Source: Selenomonas sp. oral taxon 892 str. F0426
GTDB taxonomy: Bacteria; Bacillota; Negativicutes; Selenomonadales; Selenomonadaceae
DNA: 64,000 nt
Assembly (NCBI RefSeq): GCF_000468035.1
Contig: NZ_KI260540.1
Coordinates: 30,691 to 94,690, forward strand
Direction of reading: 5' to 3'
Position numbers and translations under genes: made by a program. The notes beneath the pieces were generated by a model, which saw nothing but the letters and a program-made list of their open reading frames with translations, made no database searches and had not been told where the DNA came from. Below, in pieces: positions 1-11,440 of the stretch (positions within the stretch are counted from its first letter, which is position 1; the number at the start of each line of letters is the position of its first letter).

Positions 1-185
1 ATGTATTCGTTGCCGTCCGGATCCCAGACGTGCCCATCCTTGCCATGGTCGATATAGATGGGAGACACGCCCTTGATGTGTGTCTCAGGCCCCTTACTGT
101 AGAGCTGACAGCCCGAGAGGATGGTATCCTGTGCCCGCTGCCACAGTTCATCTGACTTCTTCAGACTTCTTTGATTGATCTTCAT
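1..185 (-). CDS. Class-III aminotransferase, glutamate-1-semialdehyde aminomutase-like (N-terminal fragment)
   Basis: Only the first 61 codons lie in the window; the gene continues past the left edge. The N-terminus MKINQRSLKKSDELWQRAQD followed by GCQLYSKGP and a D-P-D-G-N-E-Y motif matches the start of the PLP-dependent class-III aminotransferases related to HemL. HemL itself makes 5-aminolevulinate, but members of this subfamily also sit in surface-sugar clusters, where they aminate sugars or linkers. The position 29 bp behind a cytidylyltransferase in a pse-type cluster favours a sugar role (inference). The PLP lysine lies outside the window. Confidence 0.7.
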   Translation of the reverse strand, partial: MKINQRSLKKSDELWQRAQDTILSGCQLYSKGPETHIKGVSPIYIDHGKDGHVWDPDGNEY

Positions 186-214
186 AATAGATGCGCCTCC
201 CATATTTATCCCGC

Positions 215-961
215 TTACTTCGTATCTTCTGCCAGAGATTTCAGCAGCCCCTCATTTCGAACAATCCCTCGATTGAACGTCCGAAGGTCAGGCTGTTCTT
301 TCAACAGGGAAAGAATATCCTGCATGGAAAAATCGTTGTTCTTCGCATAGAGTTTTTCATAGACCGCTTCCACAAAAGCAAAGTCGCACGGCTCATCAAC
401 CGTCCAGCGCAAATCGCCATAATCCTCCGCACAGTCCACAGAACCAATACGAAAGCGCTCCGGATGATTCCGAAAATAGAGTGTGACGTGTTCCCGCTCA
501 GAAGTCAGTCGTGCCTCCCGATGTGCCTGTTCCAGAGCAGCGAATGTCATGATCTCGGTATCAAGCCCGTCTGGAAAGCGTTCTGTTGTATGCGTATAGT
601 CATTCTTCTCAGTGAGGTGACGCGCAATCACATCATCACTCACACGCCAGTCAATGAGCGGACAGTCCCCCGTCACGCGAACGATATGTTCCGCGCCATA
701 TTCTTTTGCACAGGCATAGTAACGATCCAGAACATCATCAAGACTGCCGCGATAGATGTTTACGCCCGTCTCTTTTGCAAGAGCACAGAGCGGATCATCG
801 CTCACATCTGTGCTCGTCGCGAGAACAAGCTGGTCAATGTATCGGCTGCGTGTCAGACGTTCCATCTCCCGCAGCACCATCGCTCGTCCAAGCAATGGCT
901 TCAACACCTTGTTCGGCAAACGATGCGAGGAGCACCGCGCCTGCAAAATGGCTAGCACCAA
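215..961 (-). CDS. spsF: SpsF-type nucleotide-sugar cytidylyltransferase
   Basis: The 248-residue protein opens VLAILQARCSSHRLPNKVLKP, the nucleotide-binding signature (Q-A-R-x-S-S-x-R-L-P-x-K) of the CMP-Kdo/NeuAc synthetase-like family, and has R-V-T-G-D-C-P-L-I-D near residue 95 for metal and nucleotide binding. The family activates acidic sugars with CTP. SpsF-type proteins occur in spore-coat polysaccharide and in pseudaminic/legionaminic acid clusters. The start is TTG at 961 (GTG at 958 is possible) behind a weak AAGGA. An in-frame stop lies just upstream, so it cannot extend further. The neighbours pseB and pseC suggest it works on a pseudaminic-acid-like sugar; the exact substrate is not visible. 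Confidence 0.75.
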   Translation of the reverse strand: MVLAILQARCSSHRLPNKVLKPLLGRAMVLREMERLTRSRYIDQLVLATSTDVSDDPLCALAKETGVNIYRGSLDDVLDRYYACAKEYGAEHIVRVTGDCPLIDWRVSDDVIARHLTEKNDYTHTTERFPDGLDTEIMTFAALEQAHREARLTSEREHVTLYFRNHPERFRIGSVDCAEDYGDLRWTVDEPCDFAFVEAVYEKLYAKNNDFSMQDILSLLKEQPDLRTFNRGIVRNEGLLKSLAEDTK

Positions 962-1024
962 TATATATCAGTCCTTTTCCATAGGAACATCAGCCATAAA
1001 TAGATACACATTCATAATAAAAAA

Positions 1025-1906
1025 TCAGAGGCTGACCTTCCACCGCTGCGGCTCGAGTATATTCACATCTATATCACGAAATGCACCATACAGTTTTTGA
1101 TAGGTTGCTGAAAATGTGTGACACCTTGACAGAAGATCCGCATTCTCGTTCAACTGTGCACTCGTATCCACACCGAACACGACGTAGGAAATTCCCGCAT
1201 GACAGAGTGCGTAGAGCATCGCTGCCTCACGCGGGAGGAATCCGTCCTCTGCCGCCATGGCTTGAAAGCGCTCCACATAGACACCGCTTCCCGCAACCTT
1301 TGCCTCTGCATCCGCAGGAGACATGAGCAAAAGTCCCTGCAAAAACGAGCTCCGCGCAAATACTTCTTTTCTATTTTCCTTGGCACACTCAAAAAAACCG
1401 CAGTCGTCAAGACGCTGATCAAGCACGTTATACGGCACCTGTATGACATCAATGCGAGAATCCTCTGCCGCACGCATGGCGTCATCTGGACTGTAGATAC
1501 TCACACCGATCTTATCCATCCATCCACGCGCCTTTGCCTCCTCCATCGCGTCCATAACAGAGGCATCATCGAGATCCTCTACGCGATGCAGCATATAGCA
1601 GTAAAGGCTGGTCACGGAAAGACGTGTCAGGGAGCGTTGGATTTCCTGCTGGACATCACGCCGCTCTCCTTCCAGCGCAGGATGCAGTTTAGAGATGATC
1701 TGTCCGCCATGTGTGGCTAGCGCATAGCGACCGAGCAGTTCCTCCGACGTTCCGTATGCGCTGGCGGTATCAAACATACGAATGCCTGTATCAAGAGCGG
1801 CATCCAGGATCCCGAAGACCTCTTCTGCGGTCGGCTGGCGCCCCAAGGTGTTGTGAATGCCATAGTGCATACCGAACTGCACCGTTCCCAGACAAAGTTG
1901 TGCCAT
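1025..1906 (-). CDS. Aldo/keto reductase of a surface-sugar cluster
   Basis: The protein of about 293 residues begins MAQLCLGTVQFGMHYG and contains F-D-T-A-S-A-Y-G-T-S-E, the aldo/keto reductase signature with the catalytic Asp and Tyr, plus K-L-H-P near residue 85 for the catalytic Lys. The family reduces carbonyls with NADPH in a TIM-barrel fold. I place the start at 1906 because GGGAGG lies about five bases upstream. Longer in-frame starts lack this site and would overlap pseC. Aldo/keto reductases recur between pseC and the cytidylyltransferase in such clusters, where their substrate is generally unproven. Confidence 0.75.
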   Translation of the reverse strand: MAQLCLGTVQFGMHYGIHNTLGRQPTAEEVFGILDAALDTGIRMFDTASAYGTSEELLGRYALATHGGQIISKLHPALEGERRDVQQEIQRSLTRLSVTSLYCYMLHRVEDLDDASVMDAMEEAKARGWMDKIGVSIYSPDDAMRAAEDSRIDVIQVPYNVLDQRLDDCGFFECAKENRKEVFARSSFLQGLLLMSPADAEAKVAGSGVYVERFQAMAAEDGFLPREAAMLYALCHAGISYVVFGVDTSAQLNENADLLSRCHTFSATYQKLYGAFRDIDVNILEPQRWKVSL

Positions 1907-1953
1907 ATGTCCTCCCGTTTCCGACATCGCTGCTCGAATCAGCACCGCCGCAT

Positions 1954-4100
<2,147 letters not shown>

Positions 4101-5549
4101 CTACTCCTTTTCTCCTGCGACCTTGCATCGGTGCGTCTCTATATAGGGGATGATGAACCGGAAAAACTTCTCCAGCTTTTCATCATTCTTCTTGGCGTCA
4201 AACGCCGGCATAGCCTCCTGAACCGCTGGTGAGTAAACGGCATCCACCGTCTTTTCCAAATAGCAATGCAGAGCTTGCTCCAAAGCATCATGATCGATCA
4301 CATATGATGTGATGTCCTCCAGGTGCAGCCCCTCATGATACTGGAATACACCGGGAAACGTCTCGTACCATATGCGCCCGAAGATCAGGGCATTCTTTCC
4401 TCCGCTGATTGCCTCCCACCCGGCCGTCCCCGTAATAGTCGCGACAAATTTGGCATGTTCCATAAGCGCATAGGTATCGATGGAGCGATCCACATACTTG
4501 ACGTTCGGAATGAGCTTCAGACGCTTGAAGAAGTAATCCAGCCGCATGCGTTTCGTCTGCTTTGGATTTTCCTTAACGTAGATCATCCAATTCGGCGGCA
4601 GCATTGCGCGCAGTTTCTCAATAGCGAGCAGCTGATCGCAATATATTCCGCCTAATACATCCGTTGTCATTTCAGGCTGAAGATGAAGCGGAAAATATAC
4701 GTAATCGCAATTAAAATCAATATTTTTTTCAGAACATTTTATTGCATTTGCCTGATACTTCTTCTTTTCGTCATAGTTCATAGCGCATGCTGCGACTTTT
4801 TTTAAAAAAAACTCTTGAATGCTGCTGTATTTTTGAAGAGTACTTTCAAAAATATCCTTTTTCCGTTTTATGAATACCCTTGGCGACGCTAATTTTCTCA
4901 AGTGATATTGCAGAGTCTTTCTTTTCTTGGGTGCATGTTTCCCTTTCATATAGTACAGGTCTTTTTTATAGTCCTGACGAACCTCTGTCTCCTCAGGATG
5001 CGGCGTGCGAAACATCGGAACATCCGCGAAGCGCCCATAATCTTCTATCGAAAAACAGTATGCAAAGGTTCCGAAGGGACCGGACGGTACTAAAATCAAG
5101 GTAGGTATTCCCATGGCCCGTGCCATAGGATACAGAATGCTCCGCCCCCCCTCATGCGGTATATCAGCAAAAACGACAATATCAATTTGATTCCGTACAA
5201 GCATTGTATAATAATATCTCACCCAAATCTGTATGATATTCATGAACTCATAGACAGGAAGGCGATCATAGAATAACTGACGGGCGAAATTCTGTAAAAT
5301 GACAGGGAAGTAGGGGCGTATTTTCTCATCCAGCCAAGTCGGCGGAAAATCCAAATCCTCCTGAGAAAAATTCAGTTCAAGTTTATCCTCGATGATTTCG
5401 ACACCCTCTCTCTCCATGAAGAACGGCGTCTTACTGTCACTCTCACCAACAATCCACTTTTTTACACAAAATACCCCCTCATCATGAAGGCGCGCAATCA
5501 AAGGAGCAGCAATCGGTTGATCCAACCCCCAAATCAATGTATTTAACAT
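4101..5549 (-). CDS. Surface polysaccharide biosynthesis protein, capsule-synthesis type (paralog 1)
   Basis: This 482-residue protein has no exact assignment. Its C-terminal half carries F-P-L-H-L-Q-P-E-M-T-T-D near residues 277-288, then Y-V-K-E-N-P-K-Q, then T-I-T-G-T-A-G-W-E-A-I near 385-395. That layout recalls the GT-B type capsule synthesis proteins related to KpsS/LipB: a nucleotide-sugar or acceptor site followed by a G-T-x-G-W-E-A loop. It is a close paralog of the next gene upstream. AAGGAGG precedes the ATG. Three bases separate its end from pseB, so it probably hands on or attaches the sugar made there (inference). Confidence 0.6.
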   Translation of the reverse strand: MLNTLIWGLDQPIAAPLIARLHDEGVFCVKKWIVGESDSKTPFFMEREGVEIIEDKLELNFSQEDLDFPPTWLDEKIRPYFPVILQNFARQLFYDRLPVYEFMNIIQIWVRYYYTMLVRNQIDIVVFADIPHEGGRSILYPMARAMGIPTLILVPSGPFGTFAYCFSIEDYGRFADVPMFRTPHPEETEVRQDYKKDLYYMKGKHAPKKRKTLQYHLRKLASPRVFIKRKKDIFESTLQKYSSIQEFFLKKVAACAMNYDEKKKYQANAIKCSEKNIDFNCDYVYFPLHLQPEMTTDVLGGIYCDQLLAIEKLRAMLPPNWMIYVKENPKQTKRMRLDYFFKRLKLIPNVKYVDRSIDTYALMEHAKFVATITGTAGWEAISGGKNALIFGRIWYETFPGVFQYHEGLHLEDITSYVIDHDALEQALHCYLEKTVDAVYSPAVQEAMPAFDAKKNDEKLEKFFRFIIPYIETHRCKVAGEKE

Positions 5550-5595
5550 CCTATCGCCTCCTTATCATGCATCGCCCGCTATGGTCTTTCGTTTC

Positions 5596-7014
5596 TCACG
5601 AATTTGCCCCATTCAATTTGACGAACAAGAACTCCATCGCTTGGAGCATATTTTTATGGTTTTCCCCTGCATCAAAATCCTTAGCGTCACGCAGGCAATC
5701 ACTGCGGAAGATCCCTTTCAAAGCCTTTCCTCGATACGCAGAGAATGCCTGCTCCACGGCACAATGCTCAATGGAATAGTCAGCCACTGCCTCTGCGTCA
5801 AGCTCATCTGAAAATGGGAAAACACCAGGAAAATTTTTATACCAGCACTGCCCAAAGACAACCACGGGCTTCCCGCCTGAAATCGCCTCCCAGCCCGCCG
5901 TTCCACTGATGGTCGCAACGAACTGACTGTGCTTCATGAGCTGATATGTATCTACCGAGCGTGAAATATACCGCACCTGCGGCAGACATGACAATCGTTT
6001 GAAAAAATATTTTTCCCGCATCCAGAACAACTGCTTCGGATTCTCCTTGACGTAAATCAGCCAGTCTTTCGGAAGAATGCGTGCCAGCTGCTCGATTGCC
6101 AAGAGTTGATCACGATAGCAGCCGCCAAGCGTATCCGTAGTCATCTCCGGCTGTAGGTGCAGCGGAAAATATACATACTTTTCACTCCAGCTGATATTGC
6201 TCGCCTCTGCACGTCTTGCTGCTCTATGATACTCTTTGGTGCGAAAATATCGGCTGATGCCGAGGACAATACGCCGCTCAATGAAATCCGCAACAGAATC
6301 ATATTTATCCCCATGACGCTTTAACATCGCCCATCGTTCTGCAAACCATGTACGTGGGTGCATAAAGAGCCGAAACTTTTGTTTGGCAGACTTTCCTAAA
6401 TCCTCTCGAATCCGTTCTTCTGTCATATATGCCAATTTTTTCTGATAGGCCTTTTCGACATGTATCACACTTTGCTCTTTTTCCTGTAATCGGGGGCAGA
6501 TTTCAAAGATACCATAATCCTCTATTGATGTGCAAATATGAAAAAAATCCGTCTGCTCAGAGGGAACCAATGCGTATGTCCGGATCCCTAAAATACGTGC
6601 TGCCGCATAAATGACACTGTCGACAGGACCATGCGGCAAATCTTGAAATAGAATCGCTTCCGCACGAACGCGACGCATGACATCCGCAAAATAATTTGCC
6701 ATCATATGTACAACATGCTTATATTCGTAATATGGAATGCGATAAAACTCCGTGTCACGTGCAAAGTTTGCCAAGATATAATCGAGTTCGGCAAAAAGAC
6801 GACGCTCTTCCGTTTCTGTTAATGTCGGAGTATAAGACAAACCTCTCCGCCATGATGTGATAAACACCTCTGCCGAAGGGAAGTCAGAAAACGCCGTCCG
6901 ATTTTCTTCTGCAATATACCATTTTACAATCTCTATCGTTCCATTCTTATGAAACTCCTTTAAAACATCACGGATTAGATCTGCATCCAGTTCCACAATA
7001 ACAAAACGTCTCAT
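5596..7014 (-). CDS. Surface polysaccharide biosynthesis protein, capsule-synthesis type (paralog 2)
   Basis: At about 472 residues this matches the adjacent downstream gene across the C-terminal half: the same V-Y-F-P-L-H-L-Q-P-E-M-T-T-D, Y-V-K-E-N-P-K-Q and T-I/S-G-T-A-G-W-E-A-I-S-G-G-K motifs in the same order. The N-terminal halves differ much more, as expected if the two proteins use different acceptors. I chose ATG at 7014 because GAGAGG lies about eight bases upstream; the longer GTG start seven codons earlier lacks a site. A transferase role in capsule, LPS or flagellin glycosylation is inferred from context, and the reaction is unknown. Confidence 0.6.
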   Translation of the reverse strand: MRRFVIVELDADLIRDVLKEFHKNGTIEIVKWYIAEENRTAFSDFPSAEVFITSWRRGLSYTPTLTETEERRLFAELDYILANFARDTEFYRIPYYEYKHVVHMMANYFADVMRRVRAEAILFQDLPHGPVDSVIYAAARILGIRTYALVPSEQTDFFHICTSIEDYGIFEICPRLQEKEQSVIHVEKAYQKKLAYMTEERIREDLGKSAKQKFRLFMHPRTWFAERWAMLKRHGDKYDSVADFIERRIVLGISRYFRTKEYHRAARRAEASNISWSEKYVYFPLHLQPEMTTDTLGGCYRDQLLAIEQLARILPKDWLIYVKENPKQLFWMREKYFFKRLSCLPQVRYISRSVDTYQLMKHSQFVATISGTAGWEAISGGKPVVVFGQCWYKNFPGVFPFSDELDAEAVADYSIEHCAVEQAFSAYRGKALKGIFRSDCLRDAKDFDAGENHKNMLQAMEFLFVKLNGANS

Positions 7015-7092
7015 GACACACGCCCTCTCTATCACTGCTCATATGCCTGATCATGTGCTTTAGCAAATCAAAGAAATTAAGCATGCAATCAC

Positions 7093-7998
7093 TTAAAAGG
7101 AAATCATGAGAGCTTTCACCCTCTCCTCGATCTCCGCATCCACCTCATCGAGAAACGCAAATCGCCGCCGATAAACGGCGCGCTTTCGGGTCGGGATATG
7201 ATCCATCTCCTTGCGCGACAGGGTAAGAGGAAGTTCATAGAAGCGCTTATCCTCCGTCTCCCATCCGCCCGCTTCCTCCCAAAAGGCACCGAAATCGGTC
7301 TTAAGTTTACGATCACGGCGGATATGGTTGTTTGCATAGTATCCCACGTTCGAGACGGCAAGGATTCGCTGCACACCGAGAGAACGCGCGACCGCCTGTG
7401 TCATGTAGAGGATGAGATTCTTCGTACGGAATCGATGTGCACGCTTCGTCATCTCACGCACAAAGTCCTGTGCATTCTCGGTGTTGGGTCCCTGCATCGC
7501 ACCAATCACGAGTGTCGGCACTCCATCACGCTGTTCAATCCAAAACATGATCTGATAGAGCGTAACGTGATCGACTGCCATCATGACGGAGAGCAGGCCC
7601 TCCTTGCGCTGTCCCGGCTCTAGTTTCAGATGGGCATTCCACGCAATATCCGTTTCCGATGAGCGCCATATTTCCCGTGCATGCTCCAGTCCAAGATCTA
7701 CAAAATCCGCTTGGTTCAACCGCTCTTCCAAAAAAGAATAATGTGATTTGATGAGCTTGATGCGTGCAGCGACGGTCGAACCTGCATAAAAAAAGGCGCG
7801 TGTCGCCTGCTCCAAGGGAAACGGATTACGCTCATAGAGCTCTTTACGTGCCTCTGTTTCATGAAAGAAATCATAGAGCTCCCGCAGAGTATTCCAATGC
7901 AGGACTGCACGCACCATGAAGATCACTGCGCGCCGCCCCTCGCTCGTATGACGAAAACGATACGCCCGGCGCGCAACATCATAGATTTCTGCGATCAT
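7093..7998 (-). CDS. VirK/YbjX family (DUF535) protein
   Basis: The 301-residue protein shows the DUF535 pattern: an N-terminal Y-E-R-N-P-F-P-L-E-Q-A, then H-Y-S-F-L-E-E-R-L, a central G-A-M-Q-G-P-N-T block, and S-N-V-G-Y-Y-A-N-N-H-I-R-R-D-R-K-L-K-T-D-F-G-A-F-W-E-E-A-G-G near residues 215-245. The family includes Shigella VirK and E. coli YbjX, associated with envelope and LPS adaptation, with no settled biochemistry. Its ATG overlaps the TGA of the preceding glycosyltransferase gene, and GGGGGA precedes it. Placement inside an LPS operon fits an envelope role. Confidence 0.8.
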   Translation of the reverse strand: MIAEIYDVARRAYRFRHTSEGRRAVIFMVRAVLHWNTLRELYDFFHETEARKELYERNPFPLEQATRAFFYAGSTVAARIKLIKSHYSFLEERLNQADFVDLGLEHAREIWRSSETDIAWNAHLKLEPGQRKEGLLSVMMAVDHVTLYQIMFWIEQRDGVPTLVIGAMQGPNTENAQDFVREMTKRAHRFRTKNLILYMTQAVARSLGVQRILAVSNVGYYANNHIRRDRKLKTDFGAFWEEAGGWETEDKRFYELPLTLSRKEMDHIPTRKRAVYRRRFAFLDEVDAEIEERVKALMISF

Positions 7999-8774
7999 GA
8001 AAAATCCCCCGTATGACGGTTCGTCTTATCCAGGTAGTAGAGTTTTACATACTTTTCCATTGTATAAAAGTAGTGGAATACGGAAAGGATAAACCCAATG
8101 CGCCCGTCGAGAAATCCGCCGCGCAGGATATACATACGAAAGCTTGCCCAAACAGGGTGCAGGATGACGTCTGCGAATTTTGCACGGCGACCGCTGTCAT
8201 AGGATTTCTGAGCAGCAAGAGAGGTATACGTATTCATCTTGCTCAGATGATGTGTCCAATCACGATAGGGATAGTGAATGAGATATTCATTCTTCGGCAG
8301 CTTCACCTCACGATACGGATGGCATATTTTAGGATGAACAAGCCCCGTGACACTCGTCCCCTCGCGCGGCAAAAGGCGTACTACATAGTCAGGAAACCAG
8401 CCACCATGGCGAAGCGGCTGTTCATAGTAATAACTCAAACGTGAATTCGCATAAGCACATTGTCGATCGTCCGCTTTGACAAGGGCTGCGAGATGATCGG
8501 CGAGCTGAGGTGATATACGTTCATCTGCGTCCAAAAAGTAAATCCAATCACACGTGGCCTGTTCCACCGCAAATGTTTGCTGTGCGCCCCAATCGCCGGC
8601 AAGAGCGCGCTGAACAATGCGCGCGCCAAGAGCTTTTGCCAACTCCGCAGTACGATCCGTGCTAAAGTCATCGATCACAACAACTTCGCCTGCAAAGGCA
8701 GCACTGCGAATGCAGTCCTCTATATTCTTCTCCTCATTCTTCGCAAGGATGAGAACAGAAAGATTTAGAGCCAT
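7995..8774 (-). CDS. Family 2 glycosyltransferase, LPS-core type (WaaE/KdtX-like)
   Basis: The protein of about 259 residues opens L-S-V-L-I-L-A-K-N-E-E-K-N-I-E-D-C-I-R-S, then V-V-V-I-D-D-F-S-T-D-R-T and Y-F-L-D-A-D-E-R-I at about 80-88, giving the GT-A fold with its D-x-D metal motif. The later H-P-K-I-C-H-P-Y-R and H-Y-P-Y-R-D-W-T-H motifs resemble the beta-1,4-glucosyltransferases WaaE/KdtX of LPS inner core synthesis. The start at 8774 follows AAGGAAGG; an ATG ten codons upstream lacks a site. It sits in the heptose operon, which fits a core-sugar role. The sugar donor is not certain. Confidence 0.75.
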   Translation of the reverse strand: MALNLSVLILAKNEEKNIEDCIRSAAFAGEVVVIDDFSTDRTAELAKALGARIVQRALAGDWGAQQTFAVEQATCDWIYFLDADERISPQLADHLAALVKADDRQCAYANSRLSYYYEQPLRHGGWFPDYVVRLLPREGTSVTGLVHPKICHPYREVKLPKNEYLIHYPYRDWTHHLSKMNTYTSLAAQKSYDSGRRAKFADVILHPVWASFRMYILRGGFLDGRIGFILSVFHYFYTMEKYVKLYYLDKTNRHTGDFS

Positions 8775-8796
8775 AATGCCTTCCTTCCCAGACGTG

Positions 8797-9948
8797 TTAT
8801 ACATCTTTGTTTTCTGTAATAATTTCTATGATACGTTCAGCAAAAGCCTTCGGCGCATATGCACGACCAGCGTGCTCAAGCGCTTCTTGCCAGCCCTGTA
8901 CACGCACATCATACTCGTTGATGAAAGTCTCCAATGCCGTACCAAGTGCAGCAGGATCTCCACTCTGGAACGTCACTCCAACCGGATAGTTTTCAACCAC
9001 ACAGGGATTAATATCATCGCTGACAAGCACCGGTTTTTGAAAGCCGATTGCCGTAAAGAGCATTGCACTGCACTGATAACGATAGCGCTCCGCCGAATAC
9101 GGAAGGAGAAGTGCATCCACGGAGGCAATCGCTTTTTGCCACTCCGCCCCAATGAGGCCGCGATGTAAGAACGTAATCCCTTTTCCCTCGTAAGATGCAA
9201 TAATACGATCAAACTCGGCTGCATCCTCTTCGTGCATCGTCGAGCCCTGTACAAGAAGGTGAACAGGACGCGTATAATTCCCCGCCAGATAGACATTAAG
9301 CAGATCTTCAAGATGTTTTTCTCTGCGGAACTGCCCGAAAAACCCGATGGTGAGGGGTTCATCTGCTCTCACTGCAGGACGCTCCGTGACCACCACATCG
9401 CGAGGAATGTACGTAGGAGGGAAAATAAAGCGAAGATTCTTTGGCTGATTCCCAAAGATAGTATCCTCAAACGTAATGACGGTCGGCCGAATATTAGGAT
9501 ATTCCAGCAGCCCATGAACTGCATCAAAAAAGTTCTTTGCATCCTTCGGGGTGATCCCATGATGGAAAAAAAGGACGGGTACGGGAGAGCGCCGTAGAAC
9601 GCTATGCCGAAGTGCACGCAAATAACGATAGGTTGCTGTTGGCACAATAATGGCATCCATCTCGCCCGCCTGCGCAGCTTGATAGAGTTGCCGATACCAA
9701 CTGAACCGGCGTTGTGAGCGACGGAGAGAAATCAGAAATTTGCCGATGCCTCGTGCATGTGTATAGGATACCGATGAGCCGGAAAGATAACGCACCTCCG
9801 TATGATAGTCCATACCAAAATGAAAGCCTTCCGGTACATAGAATACAACCTCATGACCGAGTCTTTTCAGTTCTTCGACAAGAATACGATCAAAATCGAC
9901 CTCGTGTCCGCCGGGCGTCATGATGTTTTCAAAGATGGCTATTTTCAT
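8797..9948 (-). CDS. GT-B glycosyltransferase (family 4-like)
   Basis: This 383-residue protein has a GT-B architecture: an N-terminal acceptor half ending around H-H-G-I-T-P-K-D, then I-G-F-F-G-Q-F-R-R-E-K-H-L near residue 205-220. A donor-binding C-terminal half follows, with L-L-P-Y-S-A-E-R-Y-R-Y-Q-C-S and F-Q-K-P-V-L-V-S-D-D. This fits retaining glycosyltransferase family 4, although the usual E-x7-E is replaced by a Ser/Asp variant. GGAGATG precedes the ATG. It follows gmhB in the LPS operon, suggesting a core or O-antigen sugar transfer. Donor and acceptor are not predictable. Confidence 0.7.
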   Translation of the reverse strand: MKIAIFENIMTPGGHEVDFDRILVEELKRLGHEVVFYVPEGFHFGMDYHTEVRYLSGSSVSYTHARGIGKFLISLRRSQRRFSWYRQLYQAAQAGEMDAIIVPTATYRYLRALRHSVLRRSPVPVLFFHHGITPKDAKNFFDAVHGLLEYPNIRPTVITFEDTIFGNQPKNLRFIFPPTYIPRDVVVTERPAVRADEPLTIGFFGQFRREKHLEDLLNVYLAGNYTRPVHLLVQGSTMHEEDAAEFDRIIASYEGKGITFLHRGLIGAEWQKAIASVDALLLPYSAERYRYQCSAMLFTAIGFQKPVLVSDDINPCVVENYPVGVTFQSGDPAALGTALETFINEYDVRVQGWQEALEHAGRAYAPKAFAERIIEIITENKDV

Positions 9949-9975
9949 ACGTACATCTCCACCATATCTATGTGG

Positions 9976-10479
9976 TCAGTCCTCTACTGCCGCTCGTACA
10001 CACTCCAACAAACTGCCGCCCGTATACCGAACACCTCGGATCCCCGCATTCTCAGCAGCAGCAACATCGCTCTGTGCATCGCCGAAAAGATAGGAAACGA
10101 CAGGATCGATATCGTGCTCGGCGATTGCCCGCAGGAGCATACCGGGCGCTGGCTTTCGGCAATCACAAGATTTCGTATAGGCGGGGACACTGCCATACGT
10201 ATGGTGGGGGCAGTAGTAAAATGCGTCGATCCGTGCGCCATGCATCGCAAGTTCTGCGTTCATCCAGTCGTGCAGACGATGTACATCCGCCTCGTCATAG
10301 TAGCCGCGCGCGATACCGCTCTGGTTCGTGACAACGATGACGAGGTAGCCGCGTTCGTTTGCCCAGCGGATCGCATCGACCGCCCCCTCCACCCAAACGA
10401 AGTCCGCCGGATCATGGAGGTAGTGAGTATCGATGTTGAGCGTGCCGTCACGGTCGAAGAAGAGTGCCTTATTCGGCAT
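9976..10479 (-). CDS. gmhB: D-glycero-D-manno-heptose-1,7-bisphosphate 7-phosphatase
   Basis: GmhB removes the 7-phosphate of heptose bisphosphate in ADP-heptose synthesis. The protein of about 167 residues has the HAD motif F-F-D-R-D-G-T-L-N at the N-terminus with both catalytic aspartates, V-V-T-N-Q-S-G-I-A-R near 46-55, and the zinc-site pattern C-P-H-H...C-D-C-R-K-P-A-P-G near 90-110 characteristic of GmhB. G-D-A-Q-S-D-V-A-A-A closes the active site. I chose the ATG at 10479, which overlaps the end of hldD by 11 bases. The pathway partners hldA, hldC and hldD are all in the same operon. Confidence 0.92.
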   Translation of the reverse strand: MPNKALFFDRDGTLNIDTHYLHDPADFVWVEGAVDAIRWANERGYLVIVVTNQSGIARGYYDEADVHRLHDWMNAELAMHGARIDAFYYCPHHTYGSVPAYTKSCDCRKPAPGMLLRAIAEHDIDPVVSYLFGDAQSDVAAAENAGIRGVRYTGGSLLECVRAAVED

Positions 10480-11440
10480 AGGAGAAGTACCCGCCCGCAT
10501 TCAGGAAATCGCAGTACTCCTTGACTGCCTCCTCCATCGGGGTAAATCCGCCGTCATAGCCCGCCGCAAGAAGGGCCGATGTATCCGCCTGTGTGTAGTT
10601 TTGATACTTTCCGCGCAGTACCTCTGGGAAGTCACGGTAGACGATCTTCCCCTTGCCAAGTGCTGCGATGACGGCACCTGCCGCCTCATTGTAGCTGTGT
10701 GCAACGCCCGTGCCGCAGTTGTAGACACCGCTCTCACCGCCATTTTCGAAGAAATGCAGATTGACACGCACAACATCGCCGACATACACGAAGTCACGGC
10801 GTTGTTCACCGTCTGCGAGGCCATCCGTTCCACGGAAGAGGCGGGCCTCACCGGTCTCCATAATCTGATGGTAGAGCTGATAGAAAATCGACGACATCTT
10901 CCCTTTGTGATGCTCCTGCGGACCATAGACATTGAAGTATTTGAGGCCGACGATGGGGCTGCGTGCCTCCGGGATGACCTGACGCACATAACGATCAAAC
11001 GCAAGCTTTGAGAACGCATAGGGATTGAGCGCATCCTCGCAGAGATCTCCCTCTGTGAAGCCATGCTTTCCACCGCCATAGGTTGATGCGGAGGAGGCGT
11101 AAAAGAACGGGATACGCGTGCCCATCGCAAAGTGCAGGAGCGCCTTGGAGTAGGAGTAATTCTCCTTCATCATATAGTTGACATCATACTCCATCGTGTC
11201 CGAGCATGCGCCCTCATGGAAAATCGCATCGATATCCGTACCGTCGAAGTCCCCCTCCTCAATGAGGTGAAGGAAGTCGTCCTTATGCTGATAGTCGATG
11301 AAATGCAGCCCGCGAAGGTTCTTATAGTTCTCGCCATCCTGCAGATCGTCGACAATGAGGATATCCTTGTGTCCACGTTCGTTGAGGGCATGAACGAGAT
11401 TGCTGCCGATAAATCCAGCACCGCCGGTAACAATAATCAT
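10469..11440 (-). CDS. hldD: ADP-L-glycero-D-manno-heptose 6-epimerase
   Basis: HldD epimerises ADP-D,D-heptose to ADP-L,D-heptose, the donor for the inner core of LPS. The 323-residue protein starts M-I-I-V-T-G-G-A-G-F-I-G-S-N, an NADP-binding Rossmann motif, and has Y-A-S-S-A-S-T-Y-G, N-P-Y-A-F-S-K-L (Tyr-x3-Lys) and K-Y-F-N-V-Y-G-P-Q-E-x-H-K, the hallmark strings of HldD. AGGAGG precedes the ATG. Its start overlaps the stop of hldA, indicating coupled translation. Confidence 0.95.
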   Translation of the reverse strand: MIIVTGGAGFIGSNLVHALNERGHKDILIVDDLQDGENYKNLRGLHFIDYQHKDDFLHLIEEGDFDGTDIDAIFHEGACSDTMEYDVNYMMKENYSYSKALLHFAMGTRIPFFYASSASTYGGGKHGFTEGDLCEDALNPYAFSKLAFDRYVRQVIPEARSPIVGLKYFNVYGPQEHHKGKMSSIFYQLYHQIMETGEARLFRGTDGLADGEQRRDFVYVGDVVRVNLHFFENGGESGVYNCGTGVAHSYNEAAGAVIAALGKGKIVYRDFPEVLRGKYQNYTQADTSALLAAGYDGGFTPMEEAVKEYCDFLNAGGYFSYAE

